Positions 52,567-61,249 of a stretch of DNA of 64,000 nt are shown piece by piece; positions within the stretch are counted from its first letter, which is position 1; every line of letters begins with the position of its first letter. Under the pieces are notes generated by a model, which was not told where the DNA came from, ran no database searches, and was given only the letters and a program-made list of their open reading frames with translations. The translations under genes were made by a program, and so were the position numbers. The stretch is from an uncultured Oscillospiraceae bacterium (GTDB lineage Bacteria > Bacillota > Clostridia > Oscillospirales > Oscillospiraceae): positions 62,001 to 126,000 of the forward strand of contig CAKTOH010000003.1 of NCBI GenBank assembly GCA_934589705.1, read 5' to 3'.

Positions 52567-53508
52567 TCAGCGGTTGCCCGCCAGCAGCCCGGAAATATCC
52601 AGCATTTCTCCCATTTTCCGGTCGCCGTCGCCGTAGTTCAGATCCGGCTTCAGCCCGGCGGAGGGGGTGAAGGTCAGCTCACCGATTTGCAGCTTTCCGT
52701 TGTTGACGAAAAAGTCCAGGCGCAGATAGGGAAAGTGCGGGGCAATGATCCGGCAAATCCGAACCATGTCCGCCAGCAGCTCCGGCTGGATTTCCAGGTC
52801 GGTCTTCTGAGGGTACTTTCCGAAGTTCAGAGGGTGGCCTTCCATATTATAATAGACGGATTCTTTCCCGTGGGCCATCCGGTCGCTGATGACCTGCAAA
52901 ACCTTGGGCTCGCCGTTCATGCAGTGGATTTTGTAGTCCACCGGCAAAAAATGGGCGCTTTCAATGTATTTTTCACACAAAATCCGCTTTTTCCCCAGCT
53001 CATAATGGGGCTCGGCGTTGTAGCGGCCAAAGTGGGTGCGCTGCCACTGACGAAGCAGAGCCTTGGCGTTTTTCTCGTCTAAGTGGGATTTGTCCTTGCA
53101 GATAATGTTGTGGCCGCAGCCGTTGGAATCTTTCAGGGCGAATTTTTCGGGCAGGGCGTTCCAGTCGATTTCCTCCGGGGTGTCCCAGACTCCCACAAGC
53201 TCCGACAGGTAATCACCCAAGCCCAGACCTTCCAGGAAGCTCCGGACGGCGTATTTGTCGCTGCACTGGATGATCTGCTCGTTGTTCGGGCAGTAGCAGA
53301 GCTTGTACCAGTTGATCTTTTCGGTAAAGGTCTGAGGATTCCTGAGATTCAGGGGCCTGCCCATGGAGATCCGGTAATAAATTTTCGACATCGTTTTGGG
53401 CCCCAGGAGCACATAGGCCGCCGACTGGCAGCCCCGGCGCAGCCGGTAGCTCAGGTTCCCCTTGGAGGTCACCGCCACATAGTCATTGCAGATTTTTGAT
53501 TGCCGCAT
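52567..53508 (-). CDS. TupA-like ATP-grasp protein
   Basis: A 313-residue protein. It contains NPQTFTEKINWYKL, DKYAVRSFLEGLGLGDYL, FALKDSNGCGHNIICKDKS, CEKYIESAHFLPVDYKIH and LRLDFFVNNGKLQIGELTFTPSAGL, the order of the TupA-like ATP-grasp family. Members are linked to teichuronopeptide or surface polysaccharide modification; the substrate here is unknown. The start is either the ATG at 53508 or the GTG at 53517; the ribosome-binding site fits both imperfectly. It lies 19 bp downstream of an XRE regulator gene on the same strand. Confidence 0.8.
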   Translation of the reverse strand: MRQSKICNDYVAVTSKGNLSYRLRRGCQSAAYVLLGPKTMSKIYYRISMGRPLNLRNPQTFTEKINWYKLCYCPNNEQIIQCSDKYAVRSFLEGLGLGDYLSELVGVWDTPEEIDWNALPEKFALKDSNGCGHNIICKDKSHLDEKNAKALLRQWQRTHFGRYNAEPHYELGKKRILCEKYIESAHFLPVDYKIHCMNGEPKVLQVISDRMAHGKESVYYNMEGHPLNFGKYPQKTDLEIQPELLADMVRICRIIAPHFPYLRLDFFVNNGKLQIGELTFTPSAGLKPDLNYGDGDRKMGEMLDISGLLAGNR

Positions 53509-53527
53509 GAAACCCACAACCTTCCTT

Positions 53528-53827
53528 TCAAACGGAGAATCCGTTTTTCTTTTTCAGAATTTCCACCATGCCGCAGACCACCGCGGCCTCCTGGTCGCTG
53601 AGGGCAGAGATGTCCAGAAAGCGCTTGTCCTCCCGGCACAGCAGATAGTCCACCGTCACGCCGAACAGGTCGGCGATGCGCAGCATGACTTCGAAGGAGG
53701 GCAGGCGGATGTCGGTCTCGTAGCTGGAAACCATGGACGGCGTGACACCGATGCGCTCGGCAACCTGCGCCTGCGTCAAATGCTTTTCCAGTCTCAATTG
53801 CTTTAATCGGAGCGAAAAGTCAACCAT
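53528..53827 (-). CDS. XRE-family transcriptional regulator
   Basis: A 99-residue protein. The N-terminal helix-turn-helix is LRLKQLRLEKHLTQAQVAER, then VTPSMVSSYETDIRLPSFE, with the typical IADLFGVTVDYLL tail. The C-terminal extension of about 30 residues may mediate dimerisation. The ATG at 53827 follows GGAAAGGAGG. It is probably co-transcribed with the TupA-like gene. No target site was identified. Confidence 0.85.
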   Translation of the reverse strand: MVDFSLRLKQLRLEKHLTQAQVAERIGVTPSMVSSYETDIRLPSFEVMLRIADLFGVTVDYLLCREDKRFLDISALSDQEAAVVCGMVEILKKKNGFSV

Positions 53828-53941
53828 AAGCCAGAAACCTCCTTTCCCATAGTGTACACGGTTTCTGTTTTCTGATAGAAATATTAACTACTTATATTAG
53901 TTGACTTCCGGAAAATGGAGAAAAGGAAGCAAAAAGCGCGC

Positions 53942-53973
53942 AAAAAAAAGACCACTGACTTTCATCAGTGGCC
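53942..53973 (-). terminator. Terminator of the greA-lysS operon
   Basis: On the minus strand GGCCACTGA / TCAGTGGTC is followed by TTTTTTTT. A family A element separates it from the lysS stop, and the stem touches the element's edge. Confidence 0.85.
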
Positions 53974-54143
53974 TTAGGGAAACTCTGAATAAATCGTCTG
54001 CGGCTGGATAGCGGATCTTTTTCCCTATCCGTGCAGGTTCAAAAGCGGGAAATACATACAGTATTCCTCCACTTTTGAAGCCTTTGGCTAGAGAAAAATC
54101 TCTCGCTCCCAGCTCTTGCCGATTTAATCAGAGCTTCCTTAGG
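53972..54143. repeat. Small inverted-repeat element (family A, copy 2)
   Basis: A 172-bp copy with inverted ends CCTTAGGGAAACTCTGAATA and the complement of TAATCAGAGCTTCCTTAGG. The outer parts match copy 1 (40858-40943); the middle is longer. It lies between lysS and its terminator. Confidence 0.7.
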
Positions 54144-54154
54144 AAAATATGCAA

Positions 54155-56092
54155 TTAGTACATCTTCGCACCGGCGGGAATGTGGCCATCCAGCATCAGC
54201 AGGTGGAGCCGTTCCTCGCCTTCCTCATGGTGGACGGCGGAAATCAGCATACCGCAGGAGTCGATGCCCATCATCTTTCTGGGGGGCAGGTTGGTGATGG
54301 CAACGCAGGTCTTGCCCACCAGCGCTTCCGGCTCATAATACTCGTGAATGCCGCTCAAAATCGTCCGATTTGTGCCCGTTCCATCGTCTAGGGTGAACTT
54401 TAAGAGCTTCTTGGACTTTTTGACAGCCTCGCATTCCAGAACCTTCACAGCCCGGAAATCGGACTTGGAGAAGGTGTCAAAGTCCACGTAGTCTGCAAAC
54501 AGCGGCTCAATTTCCACGTTGGAAAAGTCAATTTTTTCCTCAACCTTGGCAGGAGCGGAAACTGTCTCATTTTCGGGCTTTTCAGCGGGCTTTTCCGTCT
54601 TGGGCAGGTCCGTGGGCTTCATGGTGGGGAAGAGCAGCACGTCCCGGATGGAGGCGGAGTCCGTCAGCAGCATGACCAGCCGGTCAACGCCGAAGCCCAG
54701 ACCGCCCGTGGGGGGCAGGCCGTATTCCAGGGCGGTGACGTAATCGTAATCCACCTGAGCCCGGCTTGCGGGATCCACTGCCAGCCGATCGGCCACCTGC
54801 TTTTCAAACCGGGCCTTCTGATCGATGGGGTCGTTCAGCTCGGAGAAGGCGTTGCCGAACTCCGTGGCGTTAATGAAATATTCAAACCGCTCGGTGAAGG
54901 CAGGATCACCCGGCTTGCGCTTGGCCAGGGGGCTGTTCTCCACGGGATAGTCATAAATAAAGGTAGGCTGAATCAGATTCTCTTCCACAAAGGCGTCGAA
55001 GAACTCGGCAAGGATTGCTCCCTTAGTGGGGATTTCCGGCAGCTCCACCTTGTGCGCCTTTGCGGCGGCGATGGCTTCCTCGTCAGAAGAAATGGCAGCG
55101 AAGTCCACGCCGGAGTACTTCTTGACGGCCTCGATCATGGTCATCCGCTCCCAGTGGCTCAGGTCGATGTCCTTGCCCTGGTAGGTGATCTGCAGGGTGC
55201 CGCAGACCTTCATGGCTACGGTCTTCATCATTTCCTCCACCAGATCCATCATGCCGTGGAAATCGGTGTAGGCCTGGTACAGCTCAATGGAGGTAAACTC
55301 CGGGTTGTGGGTGGGATCCATGCCCTCATTGCGGAAAATCCGGCCAACCTCGTAGACCCGATCCATACCGCCCACAATCAGCCGCTTCAGGTACAGCTCG
55401 GTCTCAATGCGCAGCACCATGTCGATGTCCAGGGTGTTGTGATGGGTATAGAAAGGACGGGCGGAGGCACCGATTTCAAAGGGAGTCAGAATGGGGGTAT
55501 CCACTTCCAGGAAGCCCTTGCCGTCCAGGAAATGCCGCAGCTCCCGGAGAATCAGACTCCGCTTGACGAAGGTGTCCTTCACCTCGGGATTCACGATCAG
55601 GTCAACATAACGCTGACGGTACCGGGTTTCCCGGTCGGTCAGACCGTGGAACTTTTCAGGCAGAGGCAGAAGGGACTTGCTCAGCAGCGTGGCCTCGTGG
55701 ACACGGACGGAGATTTCGCCCCGCTCGGTTTTGAACACGTCGCCCACCACACCGACGATGTCGCCGATGTCGTTCTTCTTGAACCGCTGGAAGGAGGCCT
55801 CCTCCATTTCGTCGAACTTCACATACAGCTGAATCCGGCCGGTGCTGTCCTGCAAATCGCAGAAGGACACCTTGCCCATGCCCCGCTTGCTCATGATACG
55901 GCCGGCCAGACGGACGGACTTGCCCGCCATGGCATCGTAATTTTCTTTGATGGCGGCGGAGTCGGCGGTCACCTCAAACTTGGTCTGGACGAAGGGGTCG
56001 AAGCCGTCGGCACGCAGAGTATCCAGCTTTTCCCGACGCACCCGAACCTGATCGGACAGGGGCATTTCCGCCTGGGGTACAAACTTTGCCAT
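54155..56092 (-). CDS. lysS: Lysine-tRNA ligase with fused C-terminal tRNA-binding domain
   Basis: A 645-residue class II synthetase that charges tRNA-Lys. The N-terminal OB domain recognises the anticodon. Motif 2 (FRNEGMDPTHNPEFTSIELY) and motif 3 (GLGFGVDRLVMLL) are intact. After a Pro/Glu/Lys linker near residue 515, residues 530-645 form an EMAP/Trbp111-type tRNA-binding domain (FDTFSKSDFRAVKVLECEAV; GMLISAVHHEEG), more usual on MetRS. The total exceeds the usual ~500 residues by that domain. It follows greA by 3 bp. Confidence 0.93.
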   Translation of the reverse strand: MAKFVPQAEMPLSDQVRVRREKLDTLRADGFDPFVQTKFEVTADSAAIKENYDAMAGKSVRLAGRIMSKRGMGKVSFCDLQDSTGRIQLYVKFDEMEEASFQRFKKNDIGDIVGVVGDVFKTERGEISVRVHEATLLSKSLLPLPEKFHGLTDRETRYRQRYVDLIVNPEVKDTFVKRSLILRELRHFLDGKGFLEVDTPILTPFEIGASARPFYTHHNTLDIDMVLRIETELYLKRLIVGGMDRVYEVGRIFRNEGMDPTHNPEFTSIELYQAYTDFHGMMDLVEEMMKTVAMKVCGTLQITYQGKDIDLSHWERMTMIEAVKKYSGVDFAAISSDEEAIAAAKAHKVELPEIPTKGAILAEFFDAFVEENLIQPTFIYDYPVENSPLAKRKPGDPAFTERFEYFINATEFGNAFSELNDPIDQKARFEKQVADRLAVDPASRAQVDYDYVTALEYGLPPTGGLGFGVDRLVMLLTDSASIRDVLLFPTMKPTDLPKTEKPAEKPENETVSAPAKVEEKIDFSNVEIEPLFADYVDFDTFSKSDFRAVKVLECEAVKKSKKLLKFTLDDGTGTNRTILSGIHEYYEPEALVGKTCVAITNLPPRKMMGIDSCGMLISAVHHEEGEERLHLLMLDGHIPAGAKMY

Positions 56093-56095
56093 GGC

Positions 56096-56572
56096 TCAGC
56101 CCTCACGGGTGACGCTGACCACCTTCATGGTGAAGGAGCCGGCAGGGGCGTTGACGGTGAAGGTTTCGCCGGCGGCCTTGCCTACCACGCTCCGGCCGAA
56201 GGGAGAGTCGTCGGAGAGCTTGCCCTCCATGGGGTTGGCTTCCTGGGAGCCGGTGATCCGGTAGGTGGACTGAACGCCCTTCTCATTCTCGACGACCACG
56301 GTGCAGCCCAGGCCTACCCGGCCGGTGGCCTCGTTCTCGTCTTCAATGATAACGGCGTGGGACAGGATGTCCTCGATTTCGGCAATCCGGCCGTAGAGCT
56401 TGGCCTGCTCGTTTTTGGCGGCGTCGTACTCGGAGTTTTCGGACAAGTCGCCGTAGGAACGGGCTTCCGCGATCATGGCGGCAACCTCACGCTCCCGGGT
56501 GGTCTTCAGATAGTTCAGTTCCTTTTCCAGGTCGGCAAGACGCAGACTGGTAATCTTAAATTCTTTTGCCAT
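56096..56572 (-). CDS. greA: Transcription elongation factor GreA
   Basis: A 158-residue protein of standard length. The N-terminal coiled coil (LADLEKELNYLKTTREREVAAMIAEA) carries the acidic tip region, with GDLSENSEYDAAKNEQ typical of GreA; the C-terminal FKBP-like domain has SPFGRSVVGKAAGE. It rescues backtracked RNA polymerase by stimulating transcript cleavage. The ATG at 56572 follows GAAAGGATTTTGAAT. It is the first gene of the greA-lysS pair. Confidence 0.95.
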   Translation of the reverse strand: MAKEFKITSLRLADLEKELNYLKTTREREVAAMIAEARSYGDLSENSEYDAAKNEQAKLYGRIAEIEDILSHAVIIEDENEATGRVGLGCTVVVENEKGVQSTYRITGSQEANPMEGKLSDDSPFGRSVVGKAAGETFTVNAPAGSFTMKVVSVTREG

Positions 56573-56614
56573 ATTCAAAATCCTTTCTCAGAAATAAATT
56601 CCATAGTCCCAAAC

Positions 56615-56643
56615 ATTATAGTGGATGATTCCCCAACCGTCAA
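56615..56643 (-). promoter_or_regulatory. Promoter of greA-lysS
   Basis: TTGACG (56638-56643), 17-bp spacer, TATAAT (56615-56620) on the minus strand. Confidence 0.9.
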
Positions 56644-56736
56644 GGAATTTTTCGGGAAATCGATGGATTTCCGAAAGAAAGGGGAGCTGAAAGGAACGAC
56701 GGCGTTGTAAAAGCGCAGAAGCCTGAAAATTAGACG

Positions 56737-56860
56737 GTCATTGCGAACCAGTCCGCAGACTGGTGTGGCAATCCGTTCTCAGCTTTATAGGAGCGACCTC
56801 ATCCGGCTCTTCGAGCCACCTTCCCCTCCCAGGGGAAGGCTTGGGCACTGCCGTGTTGCG
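56737..56860. repeat. Palindrome-rich intergenic element (family B, truncated copy 3)
   Basis: Starts with GGTCATTGCGAACCAGTC and the palindrome CAGTCCGCAGACTG, then a CTTCCCC / GGGGAAGG hairpin. The opposite inverted end is missing; the copy stops at the end of the SdpI gene. Confidence 0.65.
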
Positions 56861-56864
56861 CAGG

Positions 56865-57881
56865 TCACTGTGCGGTAGTATGCGCCAGCAACTGGCTATA
56901 GATATCTTGGGTTTCCGCCTTGTCTTTCCCGCTGAGCACCAGAACCTTTTCGCCCATGCGCACCACGACGCAGGCTTCCGGCTTGTAATAGGTATAGCGG
57001 GTGTAAGTGCCGAATTCTTCATTCCGGAAGGTACCCAGAAGCAGCCGGTAGCTGCCTACGCCGAAAACCCGGCTGCCGGGAACGTCCCCGTCCCGAAGTT
57101 CCACCGAATCCACATCCCCGTAGGCAACGGTCTGGCTGCCGTAGTAGCTTCCCCGGACGGTGAAGGAATCGTCCCCAAAGGTGGTTTCCACCTTGCCGGA
57201 AAACAGCATCACGACCACAAAAACCAGAATTGCGGCGGTCACGGCGGCGGAAATCTTCCAATAGCGGGAGGACGTGGCGGGAAGGGCTTTCAGCTCCTCG
57301 CCCCGTGCCAGCTGCCCCTTGTAATAGCGGTAGGAGTAGACAGTCGGAATCACAGAAATGACCACCGCTCCCAACACGGCGGCGAAAACGGTCCAGCCCT
57401 CAGGCAGCAGGGCGGCCAGCATCATGGCGACACCGCCGATGACCCAGACCTTCCCGGCGAACCGATGGGTGGCGTTCCAGTTTTCATCGCTGGCAAGGGC
57501 CCAGGTTACCTTGATGCCGATGGTGTAGTTCCGGCGGCATTTGGGCAGGTAGTTGCCGATGGCGGCGAACATCAGTCCCAGGCAAAGGGTAGTGATCCGG
57601 CCAACGGAGAGGGAAATCCCAGCGCTCAGGGCATAGAACAGACCGGCGCACAGCAGGGAAAGAATGGGCATAATCCACAGCACCAGCCGCAGGGGCTTTT
57701 CGTTTCTGCCCCGGTTTCCCGGATCGGCGGCGGAAATGAGGAAGCACAGCCACTGACCGGCCAGCAGGCTCAGGCACAGCAGCCACAGGGAATGCAGCTC
57801 TGGAACCCAAAGAGATACAAAGGCGGGCAGCAGGATCACAATGGAAGAAACCATCAGTTCTTTTTGATACTTGGCAATCAT
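56865..57881 (-). CDS. sdpI: SdpI-family membrane protein
   Basis: A 338-residue protein with about seven hydrophobic segments and a C-terminal soluble part with a PH-like fold. Conserved family pieces are LGLMFAAIGNYLPKCRRNYTIGIK and TWALASDENWNATHRFAGKVW. SdpI proteins give immunity to a secreted killing factor and can sequester the autorepressor SdpR at the membrane. It lies 18 bp after the ArsR-type regulator, the standard sdpRI order. No toxin gene (sdpC) is in the window. Confidence 0.85.
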   Translation of the reverse strand: MIAKYQKELMVSSIVILLPAFVSLWVPELHSLWLLCLSLLAGQWLCFLISAADPGNRGRNEKPLRLVLWIMPILSLLCAGLFYALSAGISLSVGRITTLCLGLMFAAIGNYLPKCRRNYTIGIKVTWALASDENWNATHRFAGKVWVIGGVAMMLAALLPEGWTVFAAVLGAVVISVIPTVYSYRYYKGQLARGEELKALPATSSRYWKISAAVTAAILVFVVVMLFSGKVETTFGDDSFTVRGSYYGSQTVAYGDVDSVELRDGDVPGSRVFGVGSYRLLLGTFRNEEFGTYTRYTYYKPEACVVVRMGEKVLVLSGKDKAETQDIYSQLLAHTTAQ

Positions 57882-57899
57882 AAAATACCTCCAAAACAG

Positions 57900-58178
57900 T
57901 TAGTTTTCGGCAGATTCTTCGCCCTTCAGGTTGGAAATCCAGAGAAGAATTTCCTCCAGAACCGAGGCGTTCAGCTCGTAAAAGATAAATTTTCCATCCC
58001 GGGTGTCCGTCACCAGGTCGGCATCCTTCAGCACCGATAAGTGCCGGGATACAGCGGCGGCGGAAATGTCGAACTGCTCAGAAATTTCTCCGGCGGAATG
58101 TTTTCCGTCCTTGAGAAGATTCAGGATTTCCCGCCGGGTGGGGTCAGCCAGTGCTTTCAGGGTTTGCTGTAAGCCCAT
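57900..58178 (-). CDS. sdpR: ArsR-family autorepressor, SdpR-like
   Basis: A 92-residue winged-helix regulator: LKALADPTRREILNLLKDG, then SAGEISEQFDISAAAVSRHL. It has no Cys metal-site motif, as in SdpR. The ATG at 58178 lies 9 nt after GGAGGA; the ATG at 58187 would leave no spacing. A dyad, ATTAAC-N6-GTTAAAT, between its promoter and start is the likely operator. Confidence 0.88.
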   Translation of the reverse strand: MGLQQTLKALADPTRREILNLLKDGKHSAGEISEQFDISAAAVSRHLSVLKDADLVTDTRDGKFIFYELNASVLEEILLWISNLKGEESAEN

Positions 58179-58202
58179 ATGGGGCATTCCTCCTTATTTA
58201 AC

Positions 58203-58253
58203 AATTAACTGAAATGTTAAATGAATGATAGCATGGGAAGGAAAGATTGTCAA
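58203..58253 (-). promoter_or_regulatory. sdpRI promoter and operator
   Basis: TTGACA (58248-58253), 17-bp spacer, TATCAT (58225-58230) on the minus strand. The dyad ATTAAC ... GTTAAAT (about 58204-58221) covers the start point. Confidence 0.8.
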
Positions 58254-58288
58254 GAGAATATTTCATAAAAATGTTAAATGAGAAAAGA

Positions 58289-58317
58289 TTGCGCATCGTT
58301 TTTAACTGTGCTATAAT
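58289..58317 (+). promoter_or_regulatory. larEBC promoter
   Basis: TTGCGC (58289-58294), 17-bp spacer, TATAAT (58312-58317). Confidence 0.85.
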
Positions 58318-58345
58318 GGCGAAAATCCCGGAAGGAGGGAAAATC

Positions 58346-59092
58346 ATGACTTTGAACGAATTCTGGAAGGAGAATCCCAAGGCCGCCATTGCCTTTTCCG
58401 GCGGGGTGGATTCCTCTTATTTATTGTATACGGCTGTGAAGGCCGGGGCGAAGGTGACGGCCTACTATGCGGACAGCGCCTTTCAGCCGGCCTTTGAGGG
58501 GGAGGACGCTTTGCGCCTTGCCAAGGATGTGGGGGCGGAGCTGAAAATCCTGCCGCTGTCCGTGCTGGAGGTGCCCAAGGTAGCGGAAAATCCGGCAAAC
58601 CGCTGCTATTACTGCAAACGGGCGATTTTCTCCGCCCTGATTGCCGCCGCCGCTGCCGACGGCTACGACCTGATTCTGGACGGCACCAACGCCTCCGATC
58701 CGATTTCCGACCGGCCGGGGATGGAGGCTCTGCGGGAGCTGTCCGTCCGGTCGCCTCTGCGGGAGTGCGGCCTGACCAAAAGCGAAATCCGGGAATTGTC
58801 CCGGCAGGCGGGGCTTTTCACCTGGGATAAGCCCGCCTATGCCTGCCTGGCTACCCGTGTGCCCGCGGGAGAAACTATCACCGCCGAAAAGCTGGAAAAA
58901 ACGGAAAAGGCCGAGGACTATCTTCGCTCCCTGGGTCTGCGGGATTTCCGGGTGCGGCTTCTGAAGGGCTGCGCCAGGATTCAGGTGCCGGAAGGGCAGC
59001 TGGAGCTGGTGCTCCGGAACCGGGAGACCATTCTGGAGCAGCTGAAGCAGTGGTATACCGGCGTGGTGCTGGATTTGGAGGTGCGGCCGTGA
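58346..59092 (+). CDS. larE: Nickel-pincer cofactor sulfur transferase LarE
   Basis: A 248-residue PP-loop enzyme. The ATP loop is IAFSGGVDSSYLLY. ENPANRCYYCKRAIFSAL holds the cysteines that supply sulfur, and LILDGTNASDPISDRPGM is typical of LarE. It sulfurates the pyridinium biscarboxylate precursor. The ATG at 58346 follows GGAAGGAGGGAAAATC. The stop overlaps the larB start by 4 bp. Confidence 0.92.
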   Translation: MTLNEFWKENPKAAIAFSGGVDSSYLLYTAVKAGAKVTAYYADSAFQPAFEGEDALRLAKDVGAELKILPLSVLEVPKVAENPANRCYYCKRAIFSALIAAAAADGYDLILDGTNASDPISDRPGMEALRELSVRSPLRECGLTKSEIRELSRQAGLFTWDKPAYACLATRVPAGETITAEKLEKTEKAEDYLRSLGLRDFRVRLLKGCARIQVPEGQLELVLRNRETILEQLKQWYTGVVLDLEVRP

Positions 59093-59844
59093 ATTCCGAT
59101 ATGCGAAAGCTCTTAGAGCAGGTCAAGGACGGAACCGTTTCCGTGGACGATGCCATGCTGAAGCTGAAAATCTCCCCCTTCGAGGACATCGGCTACGCCA
59201 AGGTGGATCTGCACCGGCGAATCCGTCAGGGGGCGGCAGAGGTGATCTACGGAGCCGGAAAGACCCCGGAGCAGATTCTGGGGATTATGCAGACCATGAT
59301 GCGCAACGGCCAGAGCCGGATCCTCATCACCCGGATGTCTCAGGAAGCGGCGGATTTCGTATCAAAAACCCTGCCTCTGGACTACCGGAAAGAGGCCAAG
59401 GTGGGCATCGCCGGAGGCTTCCCGGAGCCCGACGGCATCGGCAAAATCGTCATCGCCACCGGCGGCACCAGCGACATTCCCGTGGCGGAGGAAGCGGCTC
59501 TGACCGCGGAAATCCAGGGAAACGAAGTGGTGCGGCTGTACGATGTGGGGGTGGCCGGGGTGCACCGGCTGCTGGCTCACATGGATCTGGTTATGGAGGC
59601 CAGCGTGGTCGTTGCCGTGGCGGGCATGGAGGGGGCACTTGCCAGCGTGATCGGCGGCCTGGCGGACTGCCCGGTGATTGCGGTGCCTACCAGTGTGGGC
59701 TACGGTGCCTCCTTCGGCGGGGTGTCCGCCCTGCTGAGTATGCTCAATTCCTGTGCCAGCGGGGTCAGCGTGGTAAACATCGACAACGGCTTCGGCGCGG
59801 GGTTCCTGGCCGGGCGCATTAACCACATGGAGGTCAGAAAATGA
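59089..59844 (+). CDS. larB: Nickel-pincer cofactor carboxylase LarB
   Basis: A 251-residue protein with an N-terminal DMRKLLEQVKDGTVSVDDAMLKLK helix region and a PurE-like C-terminal domain (GIAGGFPEPDGIGKIVIATGGTSD; GVAGVHRLLAH; GYGASFGGVSALLSMLNSC). It carboxylates and hydrolyses nicotinic acid adenine dinucleotide in the first step of the pathway. The GTG start at 59089 is set by GGAGGTG and the overlap with larE. Confidence 0.93.
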   Translation: MNSDMRKLLEQVKDGTVSVDDAMLKLKISPFEDIGYAKVDLHRRIRQGAAEVIYGAGKTPEQILGIMQTMMRNGQSRILITRMSQEAADFVSKTLPLDYRKEAKVGIAGGFPEPDGIGKIVIATGGTSDIPVAEEAALTAEIQGNEVVRLYDVGVAGVHRLLAHMDLVMEASVVVAVAGMEGALASVIGGLADCPVIAVPTSVGYGASFGGVSALLSMLNSCASGVSVVNIDNGFGAGFLAGRINHMEVRK

Positions 59845-61004
59845 GAACGCTCTATCTGGACTGCGGCATGGGCGCGGCAGGGGATATGCTGACGGCGGCT
59901 CTGCTGGAGCTGCTGCCGGAGCCGGAAAGCTTTGTGGCGGAACTGAACGGCCTGGCCATTCCGGGCGTGGAATTTTCTGCCGAAAAATGCCAAAAATGCG
60001 GCATTTCCGGAACCCATATGGCGGTGAAAGTTCACGGACAGGAGGAAGGAGAGGCGCACCCGCACACCCACGGAAGTCTTCACGACATCCGAGCCGTTGT
60101 GCAGGCGCTGCCCATTCCTACCATGGTCAAGCTGGATATCCTGTCGGTTTACGAGGAAATCGCCCAGGCGGAAAGCCACGTCCACGGAGTACCGGTGAAT
60201 CAGATTCACTTCCACGAGGTGGGCACTCTGGACGCGGTGGCGGACGTGACGGCGGTGTGTCTGCTGCTCCGCCGGCTGGCACCGGAACAGATTCTGGCTT
60301 CGCCGGTGCATGTGGGCAGCGGCACGGTAAAGTGCGCCCACGGCATTCTGCCGGTGCCCGCCCCGGCCACGGCTTACCTTCTGCGGGGAATCCCCATGTA
60401 TGGCGGGGAAATTTCCGGGGAGCTGTGCACCCCCACCGGGGCGGCGCTGCTCCGGCATTTTGTGACGGAATTCGGGGAAATGCCCCCTATGCGGGTGGAA
60501 TCCATCGGCTACGGCATGGGAAAGAAGGATTTTCCCAGAGCCAACTGTGTCCGGGCCCTGCTGGGGGAAACCCAGGAGGCCGGGGATGAAATTGCTGAGC
60601 TGCGCTGCAACTTAGACGACATGACCGGGGAGGACATCGGCTTTGCCATGGAAGCCTTGCTTTCCGCCGGGGCGCTGGACGTGTTCACCACCCCCATCGG
60701 CATGAAAAAATCCCGCCCCGGAGTGCTGCTGACGGTGCTGTGCCGTCCGGCGGAGCAGGAAAAAATGGCAAAGCTGCTGTTTGCGAATACCACGACTTTA
60801 GGCGTCCGGTCGGGGCTGTGCAGCCGGTTTACCCTCCGGCGTTCGGAGGAAGTGACACAGACCCCCTATGGCTCGGTGCGCCGGAAAATCAGCCGGGGCT
60901 ACGGAGTCTGCCGGGAAAAGCCGGAGTATGAGGATTTGGCGGCCATTGCCAGAGCACAGGGGAAGTCTCTGACCCAAGTCCGGGAGATGCTGAAGGAAGA
61001 ATGA
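59841..61004 (+). CDS. larC: Nickel-pincer cofactor nickel insertase LarC
   Basis: A 387-residue protein, full length without the LarC1/LarC2 frameshift seen in some species. It starts TLYLDCGMGAAGDMLTAALLE, has a His-rich stretch (HPHTHGSLHDI) suited to nickel, then HFHEVGTLDAVADV and CNLDDMTGEDIGFAMEALL. It inserts nickel into the organic cofactor with CTP. It overlaps larB by 4 bp. LarA, the lactate racemase that uses the cofactor, is not in the window. Confidence 0.93.
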   Translation: MRTLYLDCGMGAAGDMLTAALLELLPEPESFVAELNGLAIPGVEFSAEKCQKCGISGTHMAVKVHGQEEGEAHPHTHGSLHDIRAVVQALPIPTMVKLDILSVYEEIAQAESHVHGVPVNQIHFHEVGTLDAVADVTAVCLLLRRLAPEQILASPVHVGSGTVKCAHGILPVPAPATAYLLRGIPMYGGEISGELCTPTGAALLRHFVTEFGEMPPMRVESIGYGMGKKDFPRANCVRALLGETQEAGDEIAELRCNLDDMTGEDIGFAMEALLSAGALDVFTTPIGMKKSRPGVLLTVLCRPAEQEKMAKLLFANTTTLGVRSGLCSRFTLRRSEEVTQTPYGSVRRKISRGYGVCREKPEYEDLAAIARAQGKSLTQVREMLKEE

Positions 61005-61014
61005 CAAAACGCAC

Positions 61015-61178
61015 TGGTGCGGGAGCACCACCCTTGGTCAGCAAGGGGAGCCTTTGCCCTCATCCGCCCTCGTTCCTCGGGCACCTTCCCCCAAGGGAAG
61101 GCTTTGGGTTACGGATTGTGACCGGAGGGAATCCTTGGAAAGGGCCACACCAGTGTTGCGACACTGGTTCGCAATGAC
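61015..61178. repeat. Palindrome-rich intergenic element (family B, truncated copy 4)
   Basis: Ends with CACTGGTTCGCAATGAC (right inverted end) and contains a CTTCCCCC / GGGAAGG hairpin and CCACACCAGTG. The left inverted end is absent; the copy begins 11 bp after larC. Confidence 0.65.
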
Positions 61179-61212
61179 AACGTATTTTTCGGACTCTTTT
61201 GACATACTGAAC

Positions 61213-61245
61213 GGGGCGGCCATCTGGCCGCCCCGCTGTTTTTAT
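61213..61245. terminator. Terminator between larC and ridA
   Basis: GGGGCGGCC / GGCCGCCCC stem with a 4-nt loop. The T-run (GTTTTTATG) is on the plus side, so it ends lar transcription; it may also act on ridA. Confidence 0.8.
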
Positions 61246-61249
61246 GTAC

